Positions 1-5,053 of a DNA stretch of 5,443 bases are shown here, piece by piece (the first letter of the stretch is position 1; every line of letters starts with the position of its first letter). Under the pieces are notes generated by a model that was not told where the DNA came from, made no database searches, and saw only the letters and a program-made list of their open reading frames with translations. This stretch comes from Rhodoferax sp. (lineage in GTDB: Bacteria > Pseudomonadota > Gammaproteobacteria > Burkholderiales > Burkholderiaceae_C). A program made the position numbers and the translations under genes. The DNA is taken from assembly GCA_030833685.1 (NCBI GenBank), contig JAURGS010000166.1, positions 1-5,443 on the forward strand, given 5' to 3'.

Positions 1-2
1 CT

Positions 3-3000
3 TATGGTAATACTGTAAGAAAAGACCTTCAAGAAAGTGTATCTGAGAAAGCTAAATCCCGTCTTGCTGGCACCGAAATCACCGGCAATATTTTTAAGGG
101 TGAATTAAATGTCGGTGAAAATCCAAACCTCTATGGCTATGCTTTACAAGCCGCCGGCGTTTTAGGTTCTCTTGCGCCGACCATCGTAACGGCTATTGCA
201 ACTCGCGGAAATCCAGCCGCACTTGAAGCCGTTGGTTTTGGTATGGGTGCCGCAGAAGGAGCAGACACCGCAAAAGAATATATAGGCAAGCTGACTGACC
301 AACAGCTACTTGAAGTCAGCCCTTATTACAAAGCTATGGTTGACCGTGGTGTGCCGATTAAAGAGGCGCGTCAAATTATTACAGATAAAGCTGCTGAAAA
401 TGCCGCTATGTTGCAGGGCATGATTGGCGCTGTCGGTGGGCGTATTACCGGTAAACTTGTAACCGGTGCTTACGATGACATCCTTTCTCGCGTTGGCGGT
501 AAATCCCTTGGTGGTCGAGTTGCTGCCGGTACCGTAGGCAGTGCACTTGAAGAAAGTGTGCAAGAAGTTAGCGAAGGTTTGGGTGCGGACATCGGTATTC
601 GCAGCCAAATTACAAGCAAAGAGATTGGCGAAGGTTCTGCCGCAAACCTGATTCTCGGTGCGCTTGGCGGTGCTGGCCCCGGCGGTATTCGTGGTGCAGT
701 CAGTAAAACACCTGAACAACAGATCGCCCAGCAAATCGAGACCGGTGTCGCGCAGGCCCAGCCAGCTGGCGTGAACGAAGCCGCGATCCGTGCGCTTAAC
801 CCCCAGACCTACGACCAGACAATCGTCACGCCCCAGCAGACGGTCAACCGTAGCGCACAGATCGATGCCCTGTCACAAGCCACATCGGTCGATGCGGCTG
901 TGACGGCGGCTATGGATTTGGCTGGCACGGTAGAGGGCGCAAGGTCTTACGCGCCAGCGCAGGCACCGGCTGCAGCTACGCCAATGCAAGGCCCTGTGCC
1001 GACCTTTGGCGGTCAAGCAATCGCCCCTGCCATAGGCACCGTGACACCGCAAGCCGAGCTTGTCACGCCAACGCCTGCGCTTGTGACACCTGCGGCAGCC
1101 CCTGTCACCATAACGGCTCCTGTCGTGACACCGGAAACAATTCCTGTCACAACGGTTGAAGACCGTGGCGCGCTTCCAACACTGGCACCCCGTCCTCAGC
1201 GCATTCAAGGCAAGGCTGTGGCAGACTTGTCAGAAGATGACTTGCGTGCCGTCGTGGAAAACGATGCTGCGCCAGCGATCACCCGACGTGGCGCTCAGAT
1301 TGAATTGGATGCGCGTGCGAAGGAAGTTTTGGCAACCACGCCGGAAGTTGCGGCAACCACGATACCTAGCGCCCGTGCGGGTTCTGAGGCGGTTTTGGCA
1401 ACCTCGCCGGAAGTTGCGGCAACTACAGCGCCTCGGGTTGATAGTATTGAAAGATTGCCTGTTGGCCCCGGCAGCATCAAGCCTCGGGTCATTGCGGAAA
1501 ACAAGCCCCTTTACCGGGAGACAAATACCGACGGCATCGGTGGTCTGCTGCGCGAAGACAAACAGTTCACCCCGGAGAACATGTTTGTTACCGACAACAA
1601 GGATATTGCATTAGGCCAAGGCAAGAACAAGGGTGTGCTTGTTGAGTTTCGTCCGAACTCACTGAGCGGGGAAGAGAACGTCAAGCCGATGACGGGTGAG
1701 CTTGCAGGTCGTGAATACAAGGCAGACCTCTCCGCCCCCCGTGCGGTTCAGTCAATTACCTTTACTGACCCCAAAGAGTTAAAGGCCGTGCGCGGTCTAA
1801 CGGGGCGGACGTTGATGCAAGAATTTGACCGGTCAATAAACGACGCCGGCCAAACGGTATTTACAAGAAAGCCCCAAGCGCCAACCCCGGAGGTTTCCCG
1901 TGAAACAACAGAAAACTTTATCGACATCCCAGCTGACGCCAGCACAGCGGCACTGCCTAACGCCGACGCTGAACCAGTGGGTGGCGTCGCTGCCGCAGAC
2001 AGAGCAAGAGCAGTTGCACAAGAAGCTGTCAACCGTTGGGCTGCAAGCGAAAACGTAACTGATGCGCCTGTTTTAAATCCGGCTCCGGCAGAAGAAGACG
2101 CGGCAGTCAACCAAATTGCCACTGCTCTCAATAGCCAATTCGGTGGGCGGGTTTACGCTTATCACGATCCCCAACCTACCTCGGCCAATGGCTTTGCTTT
2201 AGGCGGTACGGCATTCGTCAATACAGCATCACCCAACGTCAACGTTGCCAAGACCTCGCTTCACGAATTCAAACATACGATCGAACAGATTGCCGAAGCC
2301 GAGACACGTCAAGGTTTAACCAACACCCCTGCTCAACAGTTTACGTCAAGCATTGACAGTATATTCACTGACATGACAGGGGAAGGCAAACGCGCTTACG
2401 CCGAGAACTTCCTGCACAAAGAAGAGCTGGATGCAATCGCTGATCCAGCTGCCCGTGAGCAAAGGCTACAGGAGCTGTTACAAGAGCCGCTGCTGGTCTC
2501 GGAGATGACGGCTGACTTCCTTGGTAACCGTGCCACGGACAAAGCCTTCTGGCGCGATGTGGCAAGAGCTGACCCAACCGGGTTCAAAGGCTTCGTCGAT
2601 AAGTGGATTGGTATTATTGACAACCTGTTGTCTACCTTGCAAGGTAAGGCTAGCCAGAAGAAAGGTGAGTCAGCCAAAGTTGACAGTTACATCCGTGACT
2701 TGAAGCAAGCCAAGATGGTTGCGCGTGAAGCCTTGATCGCGTATCGTCGTGGCACCCTGCAGCAGACGACTGCAGCAGCCGGCACGCCGGCCATGAGTTT
2801 AAGAGAAGGAGAAGGACGTGAAACAAATATCCCCGGTCGAGGTGAAGGCGTACAGCCGTCTCCAGAACGAGCTGGACCAGCAGCTGGTGAAGCTAGGCGC
2901 AGTGACCTCCCGAGCTACGGAGAAGCCCGAGAAGGCGCGATCTCCGTCGTCGGAAGGCACTACTCGCCCCGAGTTCAAACAGCCTTAAACAGCGCCTATT

Positions 3001-5045
3001 ACGGCACCGGCTTGCGTGGTGCAGAGGGCAGCCGCCTGCGGGAAAGCAAAGACTCCCGCATCAGCAGCCGCATCTACTTCTACGTGGACACCGGCAACGG
3101 CATTCGCCCTGAGAGCGGCGTCGGTCGTTTCGCCCACGAAGTCCAGCTGAACAATATCTATGACCCTGCCACCCGCCTGATCCCGCCGCAGGGTAATGCC
3201 AACGCATTCGAGTCTGCGGTAATTGACGCTGGGTTCGACGGCTACATTGCACCATTCGGTCGCGGCGCTGCGGTGGTTATGCTGGGGCCGAAGCACGACT
3301 ACGTGCCCGTTCAATCGCTGGAAGCTCCGGCCTTTGCCAAAAAGCAAAAGGTCGAGGAAGCCAAACCAGAAACCGGCAAGTACAGAGACATCGCCGATTC
3401 GTTGGGTCTCTCTGAGGCCCAGTACCAAGCCGGTGTTCTGGGCTTGATGACTGGTCAGACGAAGAGCAAAACCTTCGAGACTCCGCTGGTTGGCGGAATA
3501 CCTGAAGTCGTCCAGTGGTTGAACCAAAGATACCTTGACGCGGGTATGGCCCCGCTCGATCTAAAGAACGCAGGCGATCGTACCACTTTGGCCAAGATGA
3601 TGGCAGCCGAAGCGGTCGGTGCAATCAGGAGTGCAGGCACTGCGGTGGAGTGGTATGACGACACCGTGCGCAAGACGCTCCAGATCATGGCAGTCAAGTA
3701 TCCAGAACTGAACACAGACCAAAATGCCCGGAACGCATTCCTGATGGCGGTGGCAATTTCGTCCCAGACGATGAACGTCGAAGACAATCTCCGTTACGCA
3801 TCGAAGCAGTACGAGGCTTATCGGGCTTCAGTCGATGCCAACGGTGTAGGCCAGTTCCCTGAAACCGGCACCGGCAAGTCGGCTCCGGCCATGGCCAAGA
3901 ATTTTGCTCTGGCCAACAACCTGTTGCGCGAGATGGGTCCAGACCTGCTGCGCCGATTCTTGCAGACCGAGTTCACCAAGCGCGAACTCGAAAGCATTGG
4001 ATTCAAGATTGGCGGCGAATCGATGGACGAAGCTATGCTGGGTTCAGCCGTGTTTGGACCCAAGATTGGATTCGGTTTCTACAGCAATCTGTCAGGTAAC
4101 TTTGAGCCAGTGACCATGGACATGTGGTTCATGCGCACGGTCGGTCGCTTGACCGGCAAGCTGCCGGCGTTTGAGGAAAAACTCTTTAGCGAACAGGTAG
4201 GCAAACTGCGCAGCGCCATGGCCGAGACCGGCGATTCAGGCGCTGGCGTTTACGCTGCCGACTTTGATCAGGCTCTGGTAGATGAGGCAATGAAGTCGGA
4301 CGAAGGTGCCATTGCATTGGCGCGTGCCGTCTACAGTTTGCACAACCGCCAGTTTATCAAAGAGCGCGCCAAGTTTGACTCAGGCGAACGCAAGAAAACC
4401 AAGCTTGTCAGCGCGGCCACGTCAATCATAAAATCGGCGGACAAGCCCAAGGATTCACCGAGCAGCGGCGGTGAGCGCCAGCGCCTGCGTGACGTGGTTC
4501 GCCAGATGGTGAAGCTGGTTGAAGAGCAAACCGGCAAGCGCGTACCGCCGGCGGCTTTGCAAGCTTTGATCTGGTACCCAGAACAGGAGCTTTACAAAAA
4601 GCTGGGTGTTAAACTGCGGGTTACCAGCCAAGACTACGCCGGCGCGGCGCAGTCGCTTTTGATTAAAGAGGGTTTCGATGGAAAACGAATCAGGGCAGCA
4701 GCCGAATCTGGACCAAGACCAGCACGACAAATGGCTGGCGGCAAAGTCGCCCGAACAGCTACTGAGGCTGGCGCAAAGGGCGAAAAGCTTGGCCCTCTCA
4801 AAGGAGAGGAAAGGGCAGCTTTCGTCGGGCCGCGTATTGCCGAAAGACTAAAACGCGAAGCTAACGCCAAATCGCTGGTCGATGTGTTTACAGGTTTAGA
4901 CAAGCGGGGTCTTCCCAAAACGAAGATGGCATCACTGGTCGAACGCCGAGATGACGCAGCAAGAATCAACTACGTGCAGGAAAATTTTATAGACATCCTG
5001 TCTGAGCTGGAAGATTCCGGCAAGGTCAAGATCAACTGTGATTGA
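3..5045 (+). CDS. Large multidomain phage polyvalent-type protein (5' partial): hydrophobic region, two ADP-ribosyltransferase-like modules, metallopeptidase, glycosylase-like helical module
   Basis: The frame is open from the left edge to the TGA at 5043-5045, giving 1680 visible residues; the true start lies upstream and ATG 243 (residue 81) has no ribosome binding site. Order of parts: Gly/Ala-rich hydrophobic segments about 45-235; low-complexity Pro/Thr/Val linker 240-495; tentative ADP-ribosyltransferase-like module 500-600; zinc peptidase about 700-920 (HEFKH 754-758, ExxAD 834-838); second ADP-ribosyltransferase-like module 980-1105 (RHYS, YGTGLRGAEGSR); helical module 1127-1550 with TMDMWFMRTVGRLTG at 1371-1385; Lys/Arg-rich tail. 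Several effector-like domains in one giant chain is the hallmark of phage and plasmid 'polyvalent proteins', which are believed to enter the host with the DNA and counter its defences. Role here is inferred; the modules themselves are visible. The linkers host three nested reading frames, and the stop overlaps the ribosome binding site of a ferritin gene. It could equally be a structural ejection protein with enzymatic add-ons. Confidence 0.9.
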   Translation, partial: YGNTVRKDLQESVSEKAKSRLAGTEITGNIFKGELNVGENPNLYGYALQAAGVLGSLAPTIVTAIATRGNPAALEAVGFGMGAAEGADTAKEYIGKLTDQQLLEVSPYYKAMVDRGVPIKEARQIITDKAAENAAMLQGMIGAVGGRITGKLVTGAYDDILSRVGGKSLGGRVAAGTVGSALEESVQEVSEGLGADIGIRSQITSKEIGEGSAANLILGALGGAGPGGIRGAVSKTPEQQIAQQIETGVAQAQPAGVNEAAIRALNPQTYDQTIVTPQQTVNRSAQIDALSQATSVDAAVTAAMDLAGTVEGARSYAPAQAPAAATPMQGPVPTFGGQAIAPAIGTVTPQAELVTPTPALVTPAAAPVTITAPVVTPETIPVTTVEDRGALPTLAPRPQRIQGKAVADLSEDDLRAVVENDAAPAITRRGAQIELDARAKEVLATTPEVAATTIPSARAGSEAVLATSPEVAATTAPRVDSIERLPVGPGSIKPRVIAENKPLYRETNTDGIGGLLREDKQFTPENMFVTDNKDIALGQGKNKGVLVEFRPNSLSGEENVKPMTGELAGREYKADLSAPRAVQSITFTDPKELKAVRGLTGRTLMQEFDRSINDAGQTVFTRKPQAPTPEVSRETTENFIDIPADASTAALPNADAEPVGGVAAADRARAVAQEAVNRWAASENVTDAPVLNPAPAEEDAAVNQIATALNSQFGGRVYAYHDPQPTSANGFALGGTAFVNTASPNVNVAKTSLHEFKHTIEQIAEAETRQGLTNTPAQQFTSSIDSIFTDMTGEGKRAYAENFLHKEELDAIADPAAREQRLQELLQEPLLVSEMTADFLGNRATDKAFWRDVARADPTGFKGFVDKWIGIIDNLLSTLQGKASQKKGESAKVDSYIRDLKQAKMVAREALIAYRRGTLQQTTAAAGTPAMSLREGEGRETNIPGRGEGVQPSPERAGPAAGEARRSDLPSYGEAREGAISVVGRHYSPRVQTALNSAYYGTGLRGAEGSRLRESKDSRISSRIYFYVDTGNGIRPESGVGRFAHEVQLNNIYDPATRLIPPQGNANAFESAVIDAGFDGYIAPFGRGAAVVMLGPKHDYVPVQSLEAPAFAKKQKVEEAKPETGKYRDIADSLGLSEAQYQAGVLGLMTGQTKSKTFETPLVGGIPEVVQWLNQRYLDAGMAPLDLKNAGDRTTLAKMMAAEAVGAIRSAGTAVEWYDDTVRKTLQIMAVKYPELNTDQNARNAFLMAVAISSQTMNVEDNLRYASKQYEAYRASVDANGVGQFPETGTGKSAPAMAKNFALANNLLREMGPDLLRRFLQTEFTKRELESIGFKIGGESMDEAMLGSAVFGPKIGFGFYSNLSGNFEPVTMDMWFMRTVGRLTGKLPAFEEKLFSEQVGKLRSAMAETGDSGAGVYAADFDQALVDEAMKSDEGAIALARAVYSLHNRQFIKERAKFDSGERKKTKLVSAATSIIKSADKPKDSPSSGGERQRLRDVVRQMVKLVEEQTGKRVPPAALQALIWYPEQELYKKLGVKLRVTSQDYAGAAQSLLIKEGFDGKRIRAAAESGPRPARQMAGGKVARTATEAGAKGEKLGPLKGEERAAFVGPRIAERLKREANAKSLVDVFTGLDKRGLPKTKMASLVERRDDAARINYVQENFIDILSELEDSGKVKINCD
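135..707 (+). other. Gly/Ala-rich hydrophobic region of the large protein (residues about 45-235)
   Basis: This part alternates glycine-zipper-like hydrophobic stretches (for example ALQAAGVLGSLAPTIVTAIA near residues 47-66, MLQGMIGAVGGRITGKLV near 136-153 and ANLILGALGGAGPGG near 214-228) with charged stretches such as ALEESVQEVSEGLG (181-194). Such Gly-rich amphipathic segments, with a Glu/Gln-rich 'ALEE..QE..EG' stretch between them, occur in very large phage virion and ejection proteins, where they may insert into the host membrane. Membrane insertion is inference. Codon use here is more A/T-ending than in the rest of the gene. Confidence 0.45.
1327..1426 (+). repeat. Two-copy direct repeat, 34 bp units spaced 66 bp
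   Basis: The unit beginning TTTTGGCAACC at 1327-1360 recurs at 1393-1426 with only a few mismatches (CCACG versus CCTCG, and near the end). In protein it gives VLATTPEVAATT and VLATSPEVAATT, a period of 22 residues at 442-453 and 464-475. It lies in a low-complexity Ala/Thr/Pro/Val linker just before the first ADP-ribosyltransferase-like module, so it is most simply a linker-expanding duplication. Confidence 0.85.
1500..1805 (+). other. Tentative ADP-ribosyltransferase-like module 1 in the large protein (residues about 500-600)
   Basis: After the low-complexity linker the sequence becomes globular: KPLYRET (501-507), FVTDNKDIALGQGKNKGVLV (528-547), then EFRPNSLSGE and a strand-like AVQSITF (581-587). 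The order Tyr-Arg at the first strand, a Thr/Asp strand in the middle and a short beta-rich C-terminus of about 100 residues is compatible with a small ADP-ribosyltransferase-like fold, as often found in phage polyvalent proteins. No complete R-S-E triad can be asserted by eye. It may instead be another small phage-specific domain. Confidence 0.3.
1889..1893 (+). promoter_or_regulatory. Ribosome binding site GGAGG for nested ORF 1
   Basis: A canonical GGAGG lies 6 nt (TTTCCC) upstream of GTG 1900, inside the large gene. It is the strongest Shine-Dalgarno sequence seen before an out-of-frame start in this window and fixes the proposed GTG start. Confidence 0.5.
1900..2058 (+). CDS. Nested small ORF 1, 52 residues, +1 frame inside the large gene
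   Basis: Starts GTG-AAA-CAA-CAG after GGAGG with 6 nt spacing and ends at TAA 2056-2058. The product begins MKQQKTLSTSQLTPAQRHC and continues through NQWVASLPQTEQEQLHKKLS near residues 25-44. It is a Gln/Thr/Leu-rich, probably helical protein with no membrane segment or signal peptide and no recognised domain. It overlaps residues 633-686 of the large protein, where the main frame is an Ala/Pro/Glu-rich spacer between the first ADP-ribosyltransferase-like module and the peptidase, so the region could tolerate double coding. It shares frame, signal type and the CGTGAAACAA start sequence with the nested ORF at 2818. I do not recognise the product; chance openness of this frame in a biased linker is the alternative. 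Confidence 0.42.
   Translation: MKQQKTLSTSQLTPAQRHCLTPTLNQWVASLPQTEQEQLHKKLSTVGLQAKT
2100..2760 (+). other. Zinc metallopeptidase module of the large protein (residues about 700-920)
   Basis: HEFKH (754-758, codons 2262-2276) matches the HExxH zinc motif, preceded by a strand-like FVNTASPNVNVAKTSL as in many zincins. EMTADFLGN (834-842) follows about 80 residues later and matches the ExxAD helix that supplies the third zinc ligand, Glu834, in gluzincins such as the M48 family. FWRDVARADPTGFKGFVDKW and a basic helical tail follow. Expected role: cleavage of a host protein or self-processing of the giant chain. Presence of the motifs is direct; the substrate is unknown. Confidence 0.75.
2806..2811 (+). 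promoter_or_regulatory. Ribosome binding site AAGGAG for nested ORF 2
   Basis: AAGGAG within the purine run AAGAGAAGGAGAAGGA lies 6 nt upstream of GTG 2818. The run also encodes main-frame Arg-Glu-Gly-Glu-Gly, so it could be incidental, but the spacing equals that of nested ORF 1 and of the ferritin gene. Confidence 0.48.
2818..2988 (+). CDS. Nested small ORF 2, 56 residues, +1 frame inside the large gene
   Basis: Starts GTG-AAA-CAA-ATA and ends at TAA 2986-2988. The product begins MKQISPVEVKAYSRLQNELD, continues QQLVKLGAVT, and ends in a Lys/Arg/Ser/Pro-rich tail (SRATEKPEKARSP, then EFKQP). The N-terminal 30 residues look like an amphipathic helix and the tail looks disordered and basic. 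It overlaps main-frame residues 939-996, which there are a Gly/Arg/Glu/Pro spacer (GEGRETNIPGRGEG and following) leading into the second ADP-ribosyltransferase-like module. The out-of-frame product has more ordinary protein composition than the main-frame spacer, which favours a real gene. No family is recognised. It may be a phage host-takeover or lysis-related small protein, but nothing in the sequence decides this. Confidence 0.47.
   Translation: MKQISPVEVKAYSRLQNELDQQLVKLGAVTSRATEKPEKARSPSSEGTTRPEFKQP
2940..3317 (+). other. ADP-ribosyltransferase-like module 2 of the large protein (residues about 980-1105)
   Basis: The module opens with SVVGRHYSPRV (981-991), then YYGTGLRGAEGSRLR (999-1013), the strand RIYFYVDTG (1023-1031), and ends with AVIDAGFDGYIAPF (1072-1085) and VVMLGPKHDYVPV (1091-1103). 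'His-Tyr-Ser ... YGTGxxGxExxR ... YFYV ... AGFDGY' is the pattern I associate with the ADP-ribosyltransferase-like domains of polyvalent proteins; His986 and Tyr/Gly of YGTG would line the NAD pocket. Expected activity: transfer of ADP-ribose onto host proteins or nucleic acid. Family match is by recalled pattern; activity is inference. Confidence 0.55.
3381..4652 (+). other. Large helical module with remote HhH-GPD glycosylase resemblance (residues about 1127-1550)
   Basis: The region is strongly helical (for example EVVQWLNQRYLDAG, AVEWYDDTVRKTLQIMAVKY) and ends in FGPKIGFGFYSNLSGNFEPV followed by TMDMWFMRTVGRLTG (1351-1385). A Gly-Pro-Lys turn, Lys1354, followed 19 residues later by Asp1373 in an 'x-D-x-W/H-x-x-R-x-x-x-R-L' helix start resembles the HhH hairpin plus catalytic Asp of EndoIII/OGG-type glycosylases, where Lys and Asp are 18 apart. 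It is followed by a helical stretch and ALIWYPEQELYKKLG (1521-1535), then RVTSQDYAGAA. The comparison is by eye and weak; the safe call is a conserved-looking phage helical domain. Confidence 0.35.
4668..4672 (+). promoter_or_regulatory. Ribosome binding site GAGGG for nested ORF 3
   Basis: AAAGAGGG lies immediately upstream of ATG 4678, with 5 nt after GAGGG (6 after GAGG), the same geometry as the GAGG of the ferritin gene. It sets the start of nested ORF 3. Confidence 0.48.
4678..4851 (+). CDS. Nested small ORF 3, 57 residues, +1 frame inside the large gene
   Basis: Starts ATG after AAAGAGGG and ends at TAA 4849-4851. The product begins MENESGQQPNLDQDQHDKWL, an acidic/Gln-rich head, followed by a Lys/Arg/Leu/Ala-rich helix (SPEQLLRLAQRAKSLALSKE, residues 24-43) and a short basic tail (GRVLPKD). 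This looks like a small soluble helical protein, possibly nucleic-acid or protein binding; no family is recognised. The host frame here (residues 1559-1616) is a low-complexity Gly/Ala/Lys/Arg tail lying after the last folded module, so the nested frame appears the more protein-like of the two. A true ATG start, a good ribosome binding site and natural composition make it the best of the three nested candidates. Confidence 0.52.
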   Translation: MENESGQQPNLDQDQHDKWLAAKSPEQLLRLAQRAKSLALSKERKGQLSSGRVLPKD

Positions 5046-5047
5046 GG
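5044..5047 (+). promoter_or_regulatory. Ribosome binding site GAGG for the ferritin gene, overlapping the upstream stop
   Basis: GAGG shares its GA with the TGA of the large gene and lies 6 nt (TTTGAC) before ATG 5054. It selects this start over the in-frame ATG at 5066, which has no such site, and indicates translational coupling. No terminator or promoter fits in the 8-base gap. Confidence 0.75.
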
Positions 5048-5053
5048 TTTGAC

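Noticed and set aside
243..245. ATG 243 as the start of the large gene
   Set aside because: The frame is open to the left edge with protein-like sequence (LYGYALQAAGVLGSLAP and so on) and no ribosome binding site precedes this ATG, so it is internal.
306..734. A 142-codon minus-strand frame
   Set aside because: The Thr/Asn/Phe/Cys-rich product is the typical antisense of an Ala/Gly/Val/Glu-rich gene; no start signal was seen.
1156..1614. A 152-codon + strand frame out of phase with the large gene
   Set aside because: The product is rich in Trp, Cys and Arg with a repeated FWQPRRKLRQ that merely mirrors the DNA repeat; there is no ribosome binding site. It is a shadow of the main frame.
2521..2703. 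A 60-codon + strand frame starting TTG inside the peptidase module
   Set aside because: There is no ribosome binding site, it starts with a weak codon, and it lies over a conserved folded module rather than a linker. Unlike the three nested candidates it has nothing to support it.
3037..3060. A perfect 7 bp inverted repeat (TGCGGGA, 10 nt loop, TCCCGCA) as a possible terminator
   Set aside because: It lies within the second ADP-ribosyltransferase-like module, has no T-run after it and is short enough to be chance in GC-rich coding sequence.
2985..3527. A 180-codon minus-strand frame opposite the second ADP-ribosyltransferase-like module
   Set aside because: Its openness follows from GC-rich wobble positions of the sense gene; the product has no recognisable motif and the sense strand encodes a recognisable domain.
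4800..4809. AAGGAGAGGA as another ribosome binding site
   Set aside because: It is a strong purine match but there is no ATG, GTG or TTG within usable distance downstream.
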